A stretch of DNA of 64,000 nt from Brucepastera parasyntrophica. Lineage in GTDB: Bacteria; Spirochaetota; Spirochaetia; Treponematales; Treponemataceae. The stretch is from positions 2,598,501 through 2,662,500 of the forward strand of contig NZ_CP084606.1 in NCBI RefSeq assembly GCF_022376835.1. Direction: 5' to 3'. This document shows, in pieces, positions 9,414 to 18,547 of the stretch. The translations under genes and the position numbers were made by a program. How positions within the stretch are numbered: position 1 is the first letter of the stretch; the number at the start of each line of letters is the position of its first letter. Below the pieces are notes generated by a model. That model did not search any database, had not been told where the DNA came from, and was given only the letters and a program-made list of their open reading frames with translations.

Positions 9414-9659
9414 ATCTGACCCCTGAAAAATGAATATAAAAAATACCTGTCCGTTCCCTGCTGAAGGATAAAACGGAAATGCTGCCTCCCTGTTCTGAAA
9501 ACTTCAGAATCAGCCGGCAGAGAGTATAAAAACTGGAAAAACAGCATAAAACCGGATGGTTTATACTATTTCCTATTATACAAGTCTACTTCGATTATGG
9601 TATACTTGCAAGGCGGATTTTCCGAAAAATTGTTTCTGCCGGAGAGGAGGCGAGGCGTT

Positions 9660-10450
9660 ATGAAAAAAAAACAAAGCTGGTTTGAAAATGAATCATTCTG
9701 GGCCCAATACGCACCCATTCTCTTTCATCCCCAGTGCTGGGCCGAGGCCCCGGGCATTGCGGAAGAAATTCTTCATATAATAGGAGCTCCGGCTGAACTC
9801 CGGGATTCCGGTCCGGAAGAACCGTCTGCTCCCGCTCCCCGCATTCTGGACGCGGGCTGCGGTCCCGGCCGGATTTCCCTCGAACTTGCGGTCCGAGGCG
9901 CCCAGGTAACCGGAGTCGATCTGATCCGTCCCTTCCTGAATGCCGCGCTTGAGTCAGCCCAGGATGAAAATGTGGAAATAGAGCTTATCCAGGCCGATCT
10001 GCGCAAATTTGTCCGCCCTGAAACCTTTGACGCTGCGGTCTGCCTGTACACCAGTTTCGGCTACTGCGATACAATAGAAGAAGATATGCAGATACTGAAG
10101 AATATAGCGGTTTCTCTGAAAGAGGGGGCTGGTTTATTCTTGAAATGACGGGCCGCGAAATAGCTGTCCGGGATTTTACTGAAGGCGAGTGGTTTGAACG
10201 CGGCGGTTTTACCGTCCTTACGGAATATTCGGTTGTCGGAGCCTGGGAGGCGATCCGGCAGCGCTGGGTTCTTATAGACGAGACCGGAAACAGGATCAAT
10301 CATGTATATGACCAGAGGCTGTATTCGGCGATAGAACTCAAACGGCTCATGCTCGTGTCCGGGTTCAGTTCGGTCGAAATCTACGGCGATTTCAGTTTTT
10401 CGCCCTATAATGAAAAAGCCAGGACCATGGTCCTGGTCGCGAGAAAATAG
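9660..10450 (+). CDS. Class I SAM-dependent methyltransferase, frameshifted as sequenced
   Basis: Together the two frames encode a methyltransferase of about 260 residues. The SAM-binding motif I is ILDAGCGPGRISLELA, followed by an acidic motif II (VTGVDL) and a motif with IQADLR. The first frame runs to a TGA at 10146-10148. The C-terminal half continues in another frame, with EMTGREIAVRDF following directly. Adding one G to the five-G run at 10124-10128 restores one protein (...KEGGWFILEMTG...). The start at 9660 has a GAGGAGG ribosome-binding site. The substrate is unknown. The break is probably a sequencing error. Confidence 0.75.
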
Positions 10451-10604
10451 GAAAAACCGGCTGCCGGAAATGTATATCCGCTGTTATTTATTGCGAAAAT
10501 TTGCTTTTCGCCTGAAAACACAGTACACTTAATAAGGTAACATATAAATGTCTCTTTTTTTGCGTTTTTTTTATAAAAACAGGGGAATTGTGGGTGTTTT
10601 TAAG

Positions 10605-10634
10605 TTGACAAATCAGTTGTATCTGTAATATACC
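10605..10634 (+). promoter_or_regulatory. Sigma-70-like promoter of the outer membrane protein gene
   Basis: A perfect TTGACA at 10605-10610, with TAATAT at 10626-10631 (15 bases) or TATACC at 10629-10634 (18 bases) as possible -10 boxes. The gene start is about 57 bases further on. Confidence 0.55.
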
Positions 10635-10690
10635 GGTTATATATTATGCGTACCGTATGTATATGCGGTAGTATTAATAAGGAGGATTAA

Positions 10691-11662
10691 ATGAAAAGGA
10701 TACTTTCTATTGGAATGCTTCTGGCAATGTGCTGCACCTGGATGGTCTTCGCGGATGACGCAAAAACCATGCCCGCGCGGGTCGGACGTTTTTACGTCGC
10801 GCCGTCTTTTTCCTTTGTGAATGGTGCGTATGATGATGACGGCGAATTGGATAAATTCGGTGATGATGAAGGCGCTGTCAAAGTGTTCAATCTCGGTTTC
10901 GCGCTGGAATATGGAATTCTGGACTGGCTGACCGCCGCTCTCCAGTGGGCCCCCGGATGGACTATCTGGTCTGATGTTGATACGGTGGTTAATCCGCTTG
11001 CTACGGATCAAAAAATCAATATCAATGGAGTGTATGATCTTTTCCTTGGCGCGAAAATACAGATTATCGGTGAAAAAGCCCCTGTCAAGTCTTCAATGTT
11101 CCGGCTTGCTATTGCTCCCGGTATCAAGATTCCTCTGCCCGGTACAGATTTTGATGACCAGTATGAAAATTTGATGAAAGGAGATGATGTTACCATTCAG
11201 AATGCGGACAAGCATGTATTTGCTTTCGGCGGCCGTTTCTATTTCGACTTTATCATCCATCCCATGTTCTTTATCAATCTATACAGCGAATTTATCTATT
11301 ATCCTGTAAAAGGAAAGGCTGACAATATTATCTATCACCTTGGTGATCTTGATACTGAATATGGTTTTGATTTGACCTTTGAACTGGAACCCCATTTCGA
11401 AATGGCGTTTGACGCCGGTACCCTTGGCATCGGGCTTCCTCTTAACTATACTATGTTTGCTGATAAGAAATATGACACAGTTGGAATAGACGATGTTACA
11501 GACGCCAGTCTGTTGAAACTCAGTCCGAACATAGCATTTATGCTGACCAAGATCGCCTTGCCGCTGGAATTCAAGCTGACCTATGCCATTCCACTGTATG
11601 GGATGAACTATAACGCATTGAACACTGTCAGTCTCCAGATCAGGCTGTATTTCAGGATATGA
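10691..11662 (+). CDS. Predicted beta-barrel outer membrane protein
   Basis: A 323-residue secreted protein. Residues 1-21 form a Sec signal peptide with a probable cleavage after VFA. The mature part alternates hydrophobic and polar residues in many short strands with Gly and aromatic residues, ending in LQIRLYFRI, a terminal aromatic strand typical of outer-membrane barrels. No enzyme motif is visible, so a porin or transporter role is an inference. The ribosome-binding site AAGGAGG lies seven bases upstream. It has its own consensus-like promoter and a terminator at 11683, so it is a single-gene unit. Confidence 0.72.
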   Translation: MKRILSIGMLLAMCCTWMVFADDAKTMPARVGRFYVAPSFSFVNGAYDDDGELDKFGDDEGAVKVFNLGFALEYGILDWLTAALQWAPGWTIWSDVDTVVNPLATDQKININGVYDLFLGAKIQIIGEKAPVKSSMFRLAIAPGIKIPLPGTDFDDQYENLMKGDDVTIQNADKHVFAFGGRFYFDFIIHPMFFINLYSEFIYYPVKGKADNIIYHLGDLDTEYGFDLTFELEPHFEMAFDAGTLGIGLPLNYTMFADKKYDTVGIDDVTDASLLKLSPNIAFMLTKIALPLEFKLTYAIPLYGMNYNALNTVSLQIRLYFRI

Positions 11663-11682
11663 TCTAGTATTGTATCGAAAAC

Positions 11683-11713
11683 AAAAAAATCCGGCATGCC
11701 GCCGGATTTTTTT
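11683..11713. terminator. Bidirectional rho-independent terminator
   Basis: Stem ATCCGGC/GCCGGAT with a short loop, an A-run before and a T-run after. It lies between the convergent outer membrane protein and HD-GYP genes and can serve both. Confidence 0.85.
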
Positions 11714-11733
11714 GTTTTTAAACCTGTTTTATA

Positions 11734-12648
11734 TTATTCTTCCCGCGGCAGGTACGCCGCCGGAAATATAAGATTTTCTTCCGGCACCGTGCAGAAAATA
11801 TCAACGAGTCCGGCGTCAAGCTGGCTGCCGGCAACGCTCCGGATTATTTCGATAGCGTGGCTGTAATCAGTTTTAGGCCGGTAATTCCGGTCCGTGGAAA
11901 GCGCCGAAAAGGTATCGGCAATGGCAATAATTTTTGATTCGACCGGGATATCTTCTCCCCGGAGTCCGTAATATCCGTTTCCGTCTATCCGTTCGTGGTG
12001 GTAAAGGACCCATTCGCCTATTTCCTGAAAACAGGTTTCGTTGAGCATTTTTCTTCCCATCTTTGGATGGGTTTTCATAATTTCCCATTCGGTATCATCC
12101 AGCTTTCCCTTTTTATTGAGGATTTCATCCGCTATGCCTATCTTTCCTATATCGTGCAAAAGGGCCGCGTCAAAAAGTTTTGGGGCGTTGATTTTCCGCC
12201 TGAGGGACAGAGGGAGCGCCTCATAAAAATTTTTGACAATATGGTACACATGCCTTGAATGGCCCTGGGTATACTGGTCCTTTATCTCGATTGAATTGAC
12301 GAAGGCGTGCGTTACCTCCAGTGTTTTAGCCTGCATCGACTCGGCCAGCATTATTTCATTATTCACCATAAAAGATATGTAACCGGCCCCGAGAAAAAAT
12401 ATAAAGGTGACAAAAACATAGATGGGTTCCACTTCCCGCAGAAAAATATCCGCAGCGCCTACTGCGAATCCGAAAATAAAAACAATCATAATGATTTCCG
12501 CGAGTATCTGCAGCTTATAGTTTGATTTTTTGTACCGGTATGTTGTTTCCTTCGTCGCGCGGATAAACCTGTGATAGCGGATTGTTGTCAGCACCATAAT
12601 AACAGCGCCGACAAGAATAAAAATAAGGCTGAAAATTCTGAATACCAT
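11734..12648 (-). CDS. Membrane-anchored HD-GYP phosphodiesterase
   Basis: A 304-residue protein with three predicted membrane helices (about residues 4-22, 47-68 and 76-96) followed by an HD-GYP domain. The HD pair is in LLHDIGKIGI (165-166), with a later metal ligand in MKTHPKMG and HHERIDGNGYYG near 217-228. The classical GYP is GYY here, a substitution that can occur in the family. The family hydrolyses cyclic di-GMP or a related second messenger, and all metal ligands I can place are retained. The start has TTGGAG at good spacing. It appears to be transcribed alone. Confidence 0.88.
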   Translation of the reverse strand: MVFRIFSLIFILVGAVIMVLTTIRYHRFIRATKETTYRYKKSNYKLQILAEIIMIVFIFGFAVGAADIFLREVEPIYVFVTFIFFLGAGYISFMVNNEIMLAESMQAKTLEVTHAFVNSIEIKDQYTQGHSRHVYHIVKNFYEALPLSLRRKINAPKLFDAALLHDIGKIGIADEILNKKGKLDDTEWEIMKTHPKMGRKMLNETCFQEIGEWVLYHHERIDGNGYYGLRGEDIPVESKIIAIADTFSALSTDRNYRPKTDYSHAIEIIRSVAGSQLDAGLVDIFCTVPEENLIFPAAYLPREE

Positions 12649-12894
12649 ATTTTAATCTCCAAACTGAACAAAATAAGGAATAATAGTGTATCACTGATAT
12701 CATTCAGGCACAATGGAAGTGTGTCAGCAATCCGGTAATGAAAAAGCTGTGAGCGGCTTCTGTATATGGGGGCTGTTTCGCGGAAAAGGGTGAAATGCAG
12801 AAAGGAGAATGTTTCAAAAAAAGGTATGCTGCGGTTTTTGTGTTCTGAAGCCGAACGGGTGCGGTCCAGGAGCTGCAAATAATTTGACTTCCGC

Positions 12895-14139
12895 TTATTC
12901 CTTCAGGCAGCGTACAATAAAGCGTTCCCGCACCGGTTTTTCCGTGCGGATAATACAGGGATGTCCGTGGCTGACCCAGTCAAGTTCGGCCCCCGTATCC
13001 GGATCAATCAGGATATAGGCGGTATCAGCTTCCGCGCAAAGGTCCGGTCCGATGTATTCAAGACGCATGCCCCTGTCAATCTTGTTCATCGCGATAAATT
13101 CATACCCTTTTCCCGGGAATTCCTTTCCGATAATTCCCGCCAGCAGATAGGGCGAGGAACTTTTTCCCCTGGTGGTTTTGTTCGCGTTGTTTTTATCAAA
13201 ATAAAACCCGCTGGAGAATTCCCGGTGGGCAACATTTTCGAGATCATCGGCGTAGGGGGCGGCCTCGGTTTCCGGAATAAGACCTTCGAGGGCGTCCAGT
13301 TTTTTCCGGTAAGCGCGGGTAACAACGGCAGTGTAGTATAAACTTTTCATTCTTCCCTCTATTTTCAGCGCATCGACCCCCGCTTTTTTCATTTCCGTGA
13401 GATGGTCGATCATGCACAGATCTTTTGAAGAAAACAGGGACGTATACCCGTCTTCTTCGACAACCGGAAAAAATTCTCCGGGGCGCTCCCTTTCTTCAAC
13501 AACCGTTTCTTTTTCTCCGGAAAGAAGCTGCCAGTCCCAGCGGCAGGTGTGACTGCAGAACCCCTTGTTCGCGCTCCTGCCGGTAAGGTACGCACTCATC
13601 AGACAGCGCCCCGAATAGGCAATGCACATTGCGCCGTGTACAAAACATTCCAGCTCCATTTCCGGCACAGCCTGTTTGATTTCCGCTATTTCCGCAAGGC
13701 CCGCTTCACGTCCGAGGACAATCCGTTTAAATCCCATATCGAGGTACATTTTTGCCGCTTTCGAATTAACACAGTTTGCCTGCGTACTTAGGTGCAGCGG
13801 AACGGAAGGAAATTCCTTTTGCAGTATCCGGACCATCCCCATATCCTGAATAATAAAGGCGTCAAAGGGATAATTCCTGAAATAGTCGGCTTCGGAAAGA
13901 AACTTGGCAATATCATCATTATGAAAGGTGATATTCAGGGCGCAGAATAATTTTTTCGGCTTTCCGGCGGCGGCATAGTCTGCTTTGATCCGTGTTATAT
14001 ATTCATGTTCCCGGCCGTGAAAATTATCGGCCTTTACGCGAAGGGAAAAGTTTTTTAATCCGATATAGGCGGCATCGGCTCCGTACTCCCACGCGTACTG
14101 GAGTTTTTCCGCATTTCCCGCCGGTGATACCAATTCCAT
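12895..14139 (-). CDS. Peptidase U32-family protein (RNA hydroxylation type)
   Basis: A 414-residue protein of the U32 family, whose characterised bacterial members (TrhP/YegQ, RlhA/YdcP) install hydroxyl groups on tRNA or rRNA with prephenate. It begins with the typical MELVSPAGNAEKL and YGADAAYIG, and carries the U32 signature with HGAMCIAYSGRCLMS and the cysteines of GFCSHTCRW. The ATG at 14139 matches the usual family N-terminus and has an AGGGCGGA ribosome-binding site; an ATG at 14181 would add 14 atypical residues. It lies last in the leftward gene run. Which RNA it modifies is not evident. Confidence 0.85.
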   Translation of the reverse strand: MELVSPAGNAEKLQYAWEYGADAAYIGLKNFSLRVKADNFHGREHEYITRIKADYAAAGKPKKLFCALNITFHNDDIAKFLSEADYFRNYPFDAFIIQDMGMVRILQKEFPSVPLHLSTQANCVNSKAAKMYLDMGFKRIVLGREAGLAEIAEIKQAVPEMELECFVHGAMCIAYSGRCLMSAYLTGRSANKGFCSHTCRWDWQLLSGEKETVVEERERPGEFFPVVEEDGYTSLFSSKDLCMIDHLTEMKKAGVDALKIEGRMKSLYYTAVVTRAYRKKLDALEGLIPETEAAPYADDLENVAHREFSSGFYFDKNNANKTTRGKSSSPYLLAGIIGKEFPGKGYEFIAMNKIDRGMRLEYIGPDLCAEADTAYILIDPDTGAELDWVSHGHPCIIRTEKPVRERFIVRCLKE

Positions 14140-14194
14140 TGAAGTCCGCCCTGTCACTGTTCCATTCCGCCGCGTATCCATCCGCCTATTTTTT

Positions 14195-15055
14195 TTACCG
14201 CCTTCTGGGCTTCGGGGTAATCGCGTCAAAGGCCTGAAAAAGATGCCACATGCCGTCGCAAATATCAAGCGAAACGGGGATTCCCGCTTCGGCGGCTTTT
14301 TGCGCAAGCTGTTTTGCGTCTTCAGCAACGATTTCCATTGATCCGCACTGGATAAAGATAGGCGGGAAATAGGAGAGGTCTCCCCTGAGCGGTGAAACAT
14401 GGGGATTTGAAAAATTACTTTCATAAGTATACTGAAGGGCCTGGGAATGCATGATATCCCGGGTAAAAACCGGATCGGGATTTTTACGCGAAACAAAGGA
14501 GGCGCCGGAACAGGCGATATCAGTCCAGGGGCTTAATACAATTATTCCGCCCGGAAGCGTTACGTTTTTTCCATGAAGATAATGGGTCAGGGCAAGCACA
14601 AGATTTGCTCCGGCCCCGTCCCCTGCAAAATAAATTTCATTTCCCGGTATATCCTGTTTTAAAAGCCAGTTATACGAGCGGTATAAATCTTCCAGCGCGT
14701 TGGGATAAGGATACTCCGGTGAAAGCCGGTATTCAGGCAGCAGGAGCCTGCATCCGGTTTCATGGGCAATTGAGGCGCATAAATTCCGCGCCGAATACCG
14801 TGATCCGGATATGAACCCGCCGCCGTGAGCATATAAAATGGTTTTCCTGCCTATCGCGAGTTCGGGAACAAGCAAGTCGGCCCGGATATTTGCTATTTCA
14901 ACTTCCTGGCGGTCAATATTATTCGGTAAAACAGCTGTTCCCAGAAGATCATCATAATTTTTCCGTATCTGCTTTATCTGGGTTTTATGATTATATACAG
15001 CTTTTTTAAACAGCTTAACTGCCTGCTGAAATGATTTCACATCATAATTGGACAT
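14195..15055 (-). CDS. Alpha/beta hydrolase of the HSL family with catalytic Ser replaced by Gly
   Basis: A protein of about 286 residues with the layout of hormone-sensitive-lipase-type esterases: the oxyanion-hole motif HGGG (about 77-80), the nucleophile elbow, an acid region GSMEIVAED and the histidine motif GMWHLFQAF. The elbow reads GDGAGAN instead of GDSAGG(N), so the nucleophilic serine (codon at 14615-14617) is Gly. Normal serine hydrolysis should not be possible. Start choice between 15055 and 15079 is uncertain because neither has a clear ribosome-binding site. Confidence 0.75.
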   Translation of the reverse strand: MSNYDVKSFQQAVKLFKKAVYNHKTQIKQIRKNYDDLLGTAVLPNNIDRQEVEIANIRADLLVPELAIGRKTILYAHGGGFISGSRYSARNLCASIAHETGCRLLLPEYRLSPEYPYPNALEDLYRSYNWLLKQDIPGNEIYFAGDGAGANLVLALTHYLHGKNVTLPGGIIVLSPWTDIACSGASFVSRKNPDPVFTRDIMHSQALQYTYESNFSNPHVSPLRGDLSYFPPIFIQCGSMEIVAEDAKQLAQKAAEAGIPVSLDICDGMWHLFQAFDAITPKPRRR

Positions 15056-15134
15056 AACAGCGGCAGTATAGCATACCATGCCCCGCTGTGAACAGAAGCT
15101 GTGCCTGGCCGGGCAAAAAAAAGAGATTTCCTTT

Positions 15135-15728
15135 TCAGAATACTTTCCGGGAACCCGGTTTTACCGGAGGTAATTTTCCTTCCCGGCAGAGCGGACAATC
15201 ATCCGGATCGAACAAAACGGCTGGGATGCGGACTGCAGAAAACAGCGGCCAGGGAAAGGGATTTTCCGCTGATTCCGGCCGGCGGTCAACGATACAGACA
15301 GAAGCAACAACTTCTCCGCCCATGTCTTTTATCCGTTCGGCGGTTTCGAGCGCCGATTTTCCGGTAGTAACCACATCTTCGGCAATGATAATTTTTTCTC
15401 CGGGCGCAATTTCAAATCCGCGCCGGAGCGTCATTTTTCCCTCATCGTCCCGTTCCGTGAAAAACGCAGGCTTTCCGAGCTGTCGCCCGAGTTCATAGGC
15501 AACTATGATACCGCCCATTGCCGGACCTATAACTGAATCGGCCTGTGAAATATTTTTATCGGCGCTGATTTTTTCTGTGATACTGCTGATAACTTCCGCC
15601 GCCCGGTCCGGAAACTGTAAAAGACGGGCGCACTGGAAGTACTGGGAGGAATGTTTCCCTGATGATAATAAAAAATGCCCGGTAAGCAGGGCTCCGCATT
15701 CTTCAAGAATAGAAACAACATCGGACAT
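15135..15728 (-). CDS. pyrE: Orotate phosphoribosyltransferase
   Basis: Joins orotate to PRPP to make orotidine monophosphate in pyrimidine synthesis. The PRPP-binding motif IIIAEDVVTTGKSALE and the flexible catalytic loop region with ERDDEGKMTLRRGF are intact. The 197-residue length fits the longer PyrE form. The ATG at 15728 follows GAGGAG. It is 31 bases after the RlmM-like gene and so is probably in the same transcript. No other pyrimidine gene is nearby. Confidence 0.93.
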   Translation of the reverse strand: MSDVVSILEECGALLTGHFLLSSGKHSSQYFQCARLLQFPDRAAEVISSITEKISADKNISQADSVIGPAMGGIIVAYELGRQLGKPAFFTERDDEGKMTLRRGFEIAPGEKIIIAEDVVTTGKSALETAERIKDMGGEVVASVCIVDRRPESAENPFPWPLFSAVRIPAVLFDPDDCPLCREGKLPPVKPGSRKVF

Positions 15729-15759
15729 ACAATTCTCCTCGCGGGCCAGTATAGCTTTT

Positions 15760-16713
15760 TTATATCAGGGCCGCAAGCCTGATGAAGGTAAGTTCATTTT
15801 TATTTGCAGTAAGATGTACAACTCTGCTTCCCGGAATCGCGGCGAATTCCCTTGTTGTACTGTGATCGGCCGCTCCCTGCATTTTTAAAGTACAGATAAA
15901 ATTGCCGCACAGGCCGGACTCAATCCATTTTTGGATCCATTCGAGGAGCCGGGGAGGGTAGCAGATAACGTCTGAACATATCCAGTCCCGGGGACCGAGG
16001 TCTTCCGGTTTCAGGGTAAAGGCATCATGCTTTATAAATGAAATTTCTTTTTTTGCCATCAGCTCCGGCGCAAGTTCGGCCCTGTCAATTGCCGTAACTC
16101 CGGCCCCGAGCTTGTTGAGTACCCAGGTCCATCCTCCGGGGCTGGCTCCTGCGTCAATGCAGCTGCTTCCCGGCCCCGGCAGAGAACCTTCTCCCGCCAG
16201 ATACTGCACCCAGGCCAGCGCCTCATACATTTTCAGATAAGCCCTGCTGGGCGGATTAACATGGTCTTCTTCAAAATAAATTTCCCCTCCGGGAAAAGGA
16301 CTCGATGTTTCCGCCGAGGCAAAGATCGTGTGTTCATCAAGGAGGGTCCAGAGTCCCATTGGGGCGTCCGGTACATGATATGGAAATTTCCGGGGTTTTT
16401 CATTAATGTACGGCAATTTTTCCCTGATCAATTCCCCCCTGCGGAAGCAGTTCAGCGGATAATACGCCCAGTTCCTCTGAACCGAGCGCAGCAGTCCTGC
16501 CGCCTCGCTGATAGAGGAAAATTGTACGGTAAAGGGTTTTTCGAGAACGGTCCGGTGCCAGAAAGTCTGTATGCCGGGAATTTCGCAATATACAATATCT
16601 CCGTATTCCTGTACTTTCTTTAATGAGAAACCGGAATTAAGGGATAATTCATTGGAAAGATTTTGCCGGAAACCGTGAACAGCCAGCCAGGCTGTTCCGG
16701 GAAGATAGTTCAA
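15760..16713 (-). CDS. RlmM/FtsJ-like rRNA 2'-O-ribose methyltransferase
   Basis: A 317-residue SAM-dependent methyltransferase. The C-terminal FtsJ/RrmJ-like domain has the SAM motif DAGASPGGWTWVL, the acidic ICSDV and the basic CTLKMQG, consistent with the K-D-K-E catalytic set of 2'-O-methyltransferases. The N-terminal part is longer than in RrmJ and resembles the THUMP-like region of RlmM, which modifies 23S rRNA C2498. The exact target is an inference. Its ATG overlaps the stop of the PilZ gene by four bases. Confidence 0.8.
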   Translation of the reverse strand: MNYLPGTAWLAVHGFRQNLSNELSLNSGFSLKKVQEYGDIVYCEIPGIQTFWHRTVLEKPFTVQFSSISEAAGLLRSVQRNWAYYPLNCFRRGELIREKLPYINEKPRKFPYHVPDAPMGLWTLLDEHTIFASAETSSPFPGGEIYFEEDHVNPPSRAYLKMYEALAWVQYLAGEGSLPGPGSSCIDAGASPGGWTWVLNKLGAGVTAIDRAELAPELMAKKEISFIKHDAFTLKPEDLGPRDWICSDVICYPPRLLEWIQKWIESGLCGNFICTLKMQGAADHSTTREFAAIPGSRVVHLTANKNELTFIRLAALI

Positions 16714-17075
16714 TACAGAATTTCCTGTGTTTCTTCTTCTTCAATTTCGCAGGCCGCGATGGCGTGAACATATTTGATATACTGCCGGAATCCGGGCGAA
16801 TGGAGTACTGAAAAACCTATGTCAACCGAATTCGCGTTTTTTCTGACCCATTCCGGTTTTACAGTCAACGAGAAGTCCGAAAAACCCGTATGTGGAGCAG
16901 GTAAAATAGTCAGCGTATATTCTTCATTCATATCAACAGGAAAATTATTGGAAAAATGCACCCTGCAGCCGCCCTCGCTTATGTTTTCCAAAAAACCGGG
17001 CAGTTTGTTTAATTTATCAACTTTTATGCGTACAAAATCGTGAAAACGGCGTGTACGTCTGTGTTCTATTCCCAT
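16710..17075 (-). CDS. PilZ-domain protein, putative cyclic di-GMP receptor
   Basis: A 121-residue single PilZ domain. The N-terminal arginine motif EHRRTRRF and the downstream NISEGGCRVHF match the RxxxR...(D/N)xSxxG pattern that binds cyclic di-GMP. No other domain is present, so it would act through a partner protein. It shares a four-base overlap with the RlmM-like gene. With the HD-GYP protein at 11734 it suggests that cyclic di-GMP signalling operates in this organism. Confidence 0.85.
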   Translation of the reverse strand: MGIEHRRTRRFHDFVRIKVDKLNKLPGFLENISEGGCRVHFSNNFPVDMNEEYTLTILPAPHTGFSDFSLTVKPEWVRKNANSVDIGFSVLHSPGFRQYIKYVHAIAACEIEEEETQEILY

Positions 17076-17139
17076 AGAATGAAAGCATTATCTTTTTTCC
17101 CCTATTTGTCAAGGCAGCCGTGTTTTATTTATGTAAATT

Positions 17140-17520
17140 CTAATATCCCATGGCGTCAATGGTCTCTTCTTCCGGTCCGCCTTCAATTTTCAGCATAACC
17201 CGGTTAGGCAGGCAGGCCGCCCAGCTGCCTGTTTTGCTGATCGCCCCGGCGGTTATACAGGTTTGATTGGGGCAGGGCGAATAAATAATGGCTGCTGAAT
17301 CTTCCGAAATCCGTATAACAGAGGGGCCCAGCTTTCCCGGAATGGAAATAGTCCTGTCTGCTTCCATTCCGTACAGCCAGGTTCCCTCCGGCGATTCAAT
17401 AACAATCCGCCGTTCCCCGCCGGTATCTGAATTCAGCAACGAAAGGGACAGAACAAAGACAAAAAGTCCGGCAATAAGTATCAGTATGTCGGAAATTGTA
17501 ATACCCTTCCGGTTTTTCAT
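17140..17520 (-). CDS. NusG-domain-II-like membrane-anchored protein
   Basis: A 126-residue protein with one N-terminal membrane helix (about residues 9-29, SDILILIAGLFVFVLSLSLL) and an outside C-terminal beta domain. The stretch SPCPNQTCITAGAISKTGSWAACLPNRV is the conserved core of the NusG domain-II-like (DUF) family, with two or three conserved cysteines. Function is unknown. Its start codon overlaps the stop of cysE by one base (TAATG), so the two are translationally coupled. Confidence 0.72.
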   Translation of the reverse strand: MKNRKGITISDILILIAGLFVFVLSLSLLNSDTGGERRIVIESPEGTWLYGMEADRTISIPGKLGPSVIRISEDSAAIIYSPCPNQTCITAGAISKTGSWAACLPNRVMLKIEGGPEEETIDAMGY

Positions 17521-18374
17521 TATGCCGTAGTATAAATTCTGCTTTCAGGAGGTACGGAAGATGTTATCCATGTATTGCCGCCTATAATACTGTCCTTTCC
17601 GATGACTGTTCCGCCTCCCAGAATGGTCGCGCCTGCATATATGGTGACATTATCTTCAATAGTCGGGTGCCGTTTTTTACCCAGCATCTGTTTTTTAACG
17701 CTGAGCGCTCCCAGTGTGACGCCCTGATAGATTTTCACCTGCCGTCCTATAATACAGGTTTCGCCGATAACCACCCCGGTTCCATGGTCAATGCAGCATT
17801 CTTCACCGATCTGGGCTCCGGGGTGAATATCAATCCCAGTCTTGCCGTGGATATATTCACTCATGATCCGGGGAATAACGGGAACGCCTTTTGAATACAG
17901 AAAATGGGCTACCCGGTGTACAATCAGGGCTTCCAGCCCGGGATAGGAAAGAATAACTTCTTCTATACTTTGAGCGGCAGGATCGCCGCTCAGTGCGGCG
18001 TTGGCGTCCGCACAGGCAAGCCGCCGTATTTCAGGCATCTCATCAATGAGCATAAGGACAATTTCTTCGGCATATTTGTAGCAGCCCGAGCCGTCCCTGT
18101 TATTATGCAGGCAGGTATATTTTATTGCCTTGACTACTTCCCCGGTTAAAACCCTCACAATACGGTTCAGCCGTTCGCCGGTGAGGGATTCTATACTGTC
18201 GCTATTTAAAATCAGATCTTCCCGGTATCCCGGAAAAATAAGATTTTCAATATCAAGCAGGGCCGAAACAACAGCCTCCCGGTTCGGAAAATTCTGTGAG
18301 TCGGTAAGATTTACCCCTCCGAACTGTTCATAGCTGTCGAGAATCCTTTTTACCCGCTCATCAATATTATTCAT
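17520..18374 (-). CDS. cysE: Serine O-acetyltransferase
   Basis: Acetylates L-serine with acetyl-CoA, the first step of cysteine synthesis. The 284-residue protein has the helical N-terminal domain and the left-handed beta-helix of hexapeptide repeats with [27 protein letters not shown] and [10 protein letters not shown]. It is the longer form resembling EpsC/plant-like enzymes. The ATG at 18374 follows AGGCAGGA; the in-frame ATG five codons upstream has no ribosome-binding site. It heads a coupled pair with the NusG-domain-II gene. Confidence 0.93.
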   Translation of the reverse strand: MNNIDERVKRILDSYEQFGGVNLTDSQNFPNREAVVSALLDIENLIFPGYREDLILNSDSIESLTGERLNRIVRVLTGEVVKAIKYTCLHNNRDGSGCYKYAEEIVLMLIDEMPEIRRLACADANAALSGDPAAQSIEEVILSYPGLEALIVHRVAHFLYSKGVPVIPRIMSEYIHGKTGIDIHPGAQIGEECCIDHGTGVVIGETCIIGRQVKIYQGVTLGALSVKKQMLGKKRHPTIEDNVTIYAGATILGGGTVIGKDSIIGGNTWITSSVPPESRIYTTA

Positions 18375-18547
18375 ACTATCCTGCCTCATTCAAAGGTAAA
18401 ATTGAAATCTTTTTATATGAATGCCGGGACTTTGTCCTCAGAAAAGCCCCGGTTCTCATACTATAGTCCCTGCGGCTTTTTTTGACTATAGGGTTTGCGG
18501 GATATTATGCCCGTAAAAACCATTGCCTGAAAAAAGCGGGAATATTT

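Noticed and set aside
18425-18490. Terminator after the MarR pair with AAAGCC/GGCTTT arms
   Set aside because: The loop is about 27 bases and the stem only six base pairs, too weak to list as a feature.
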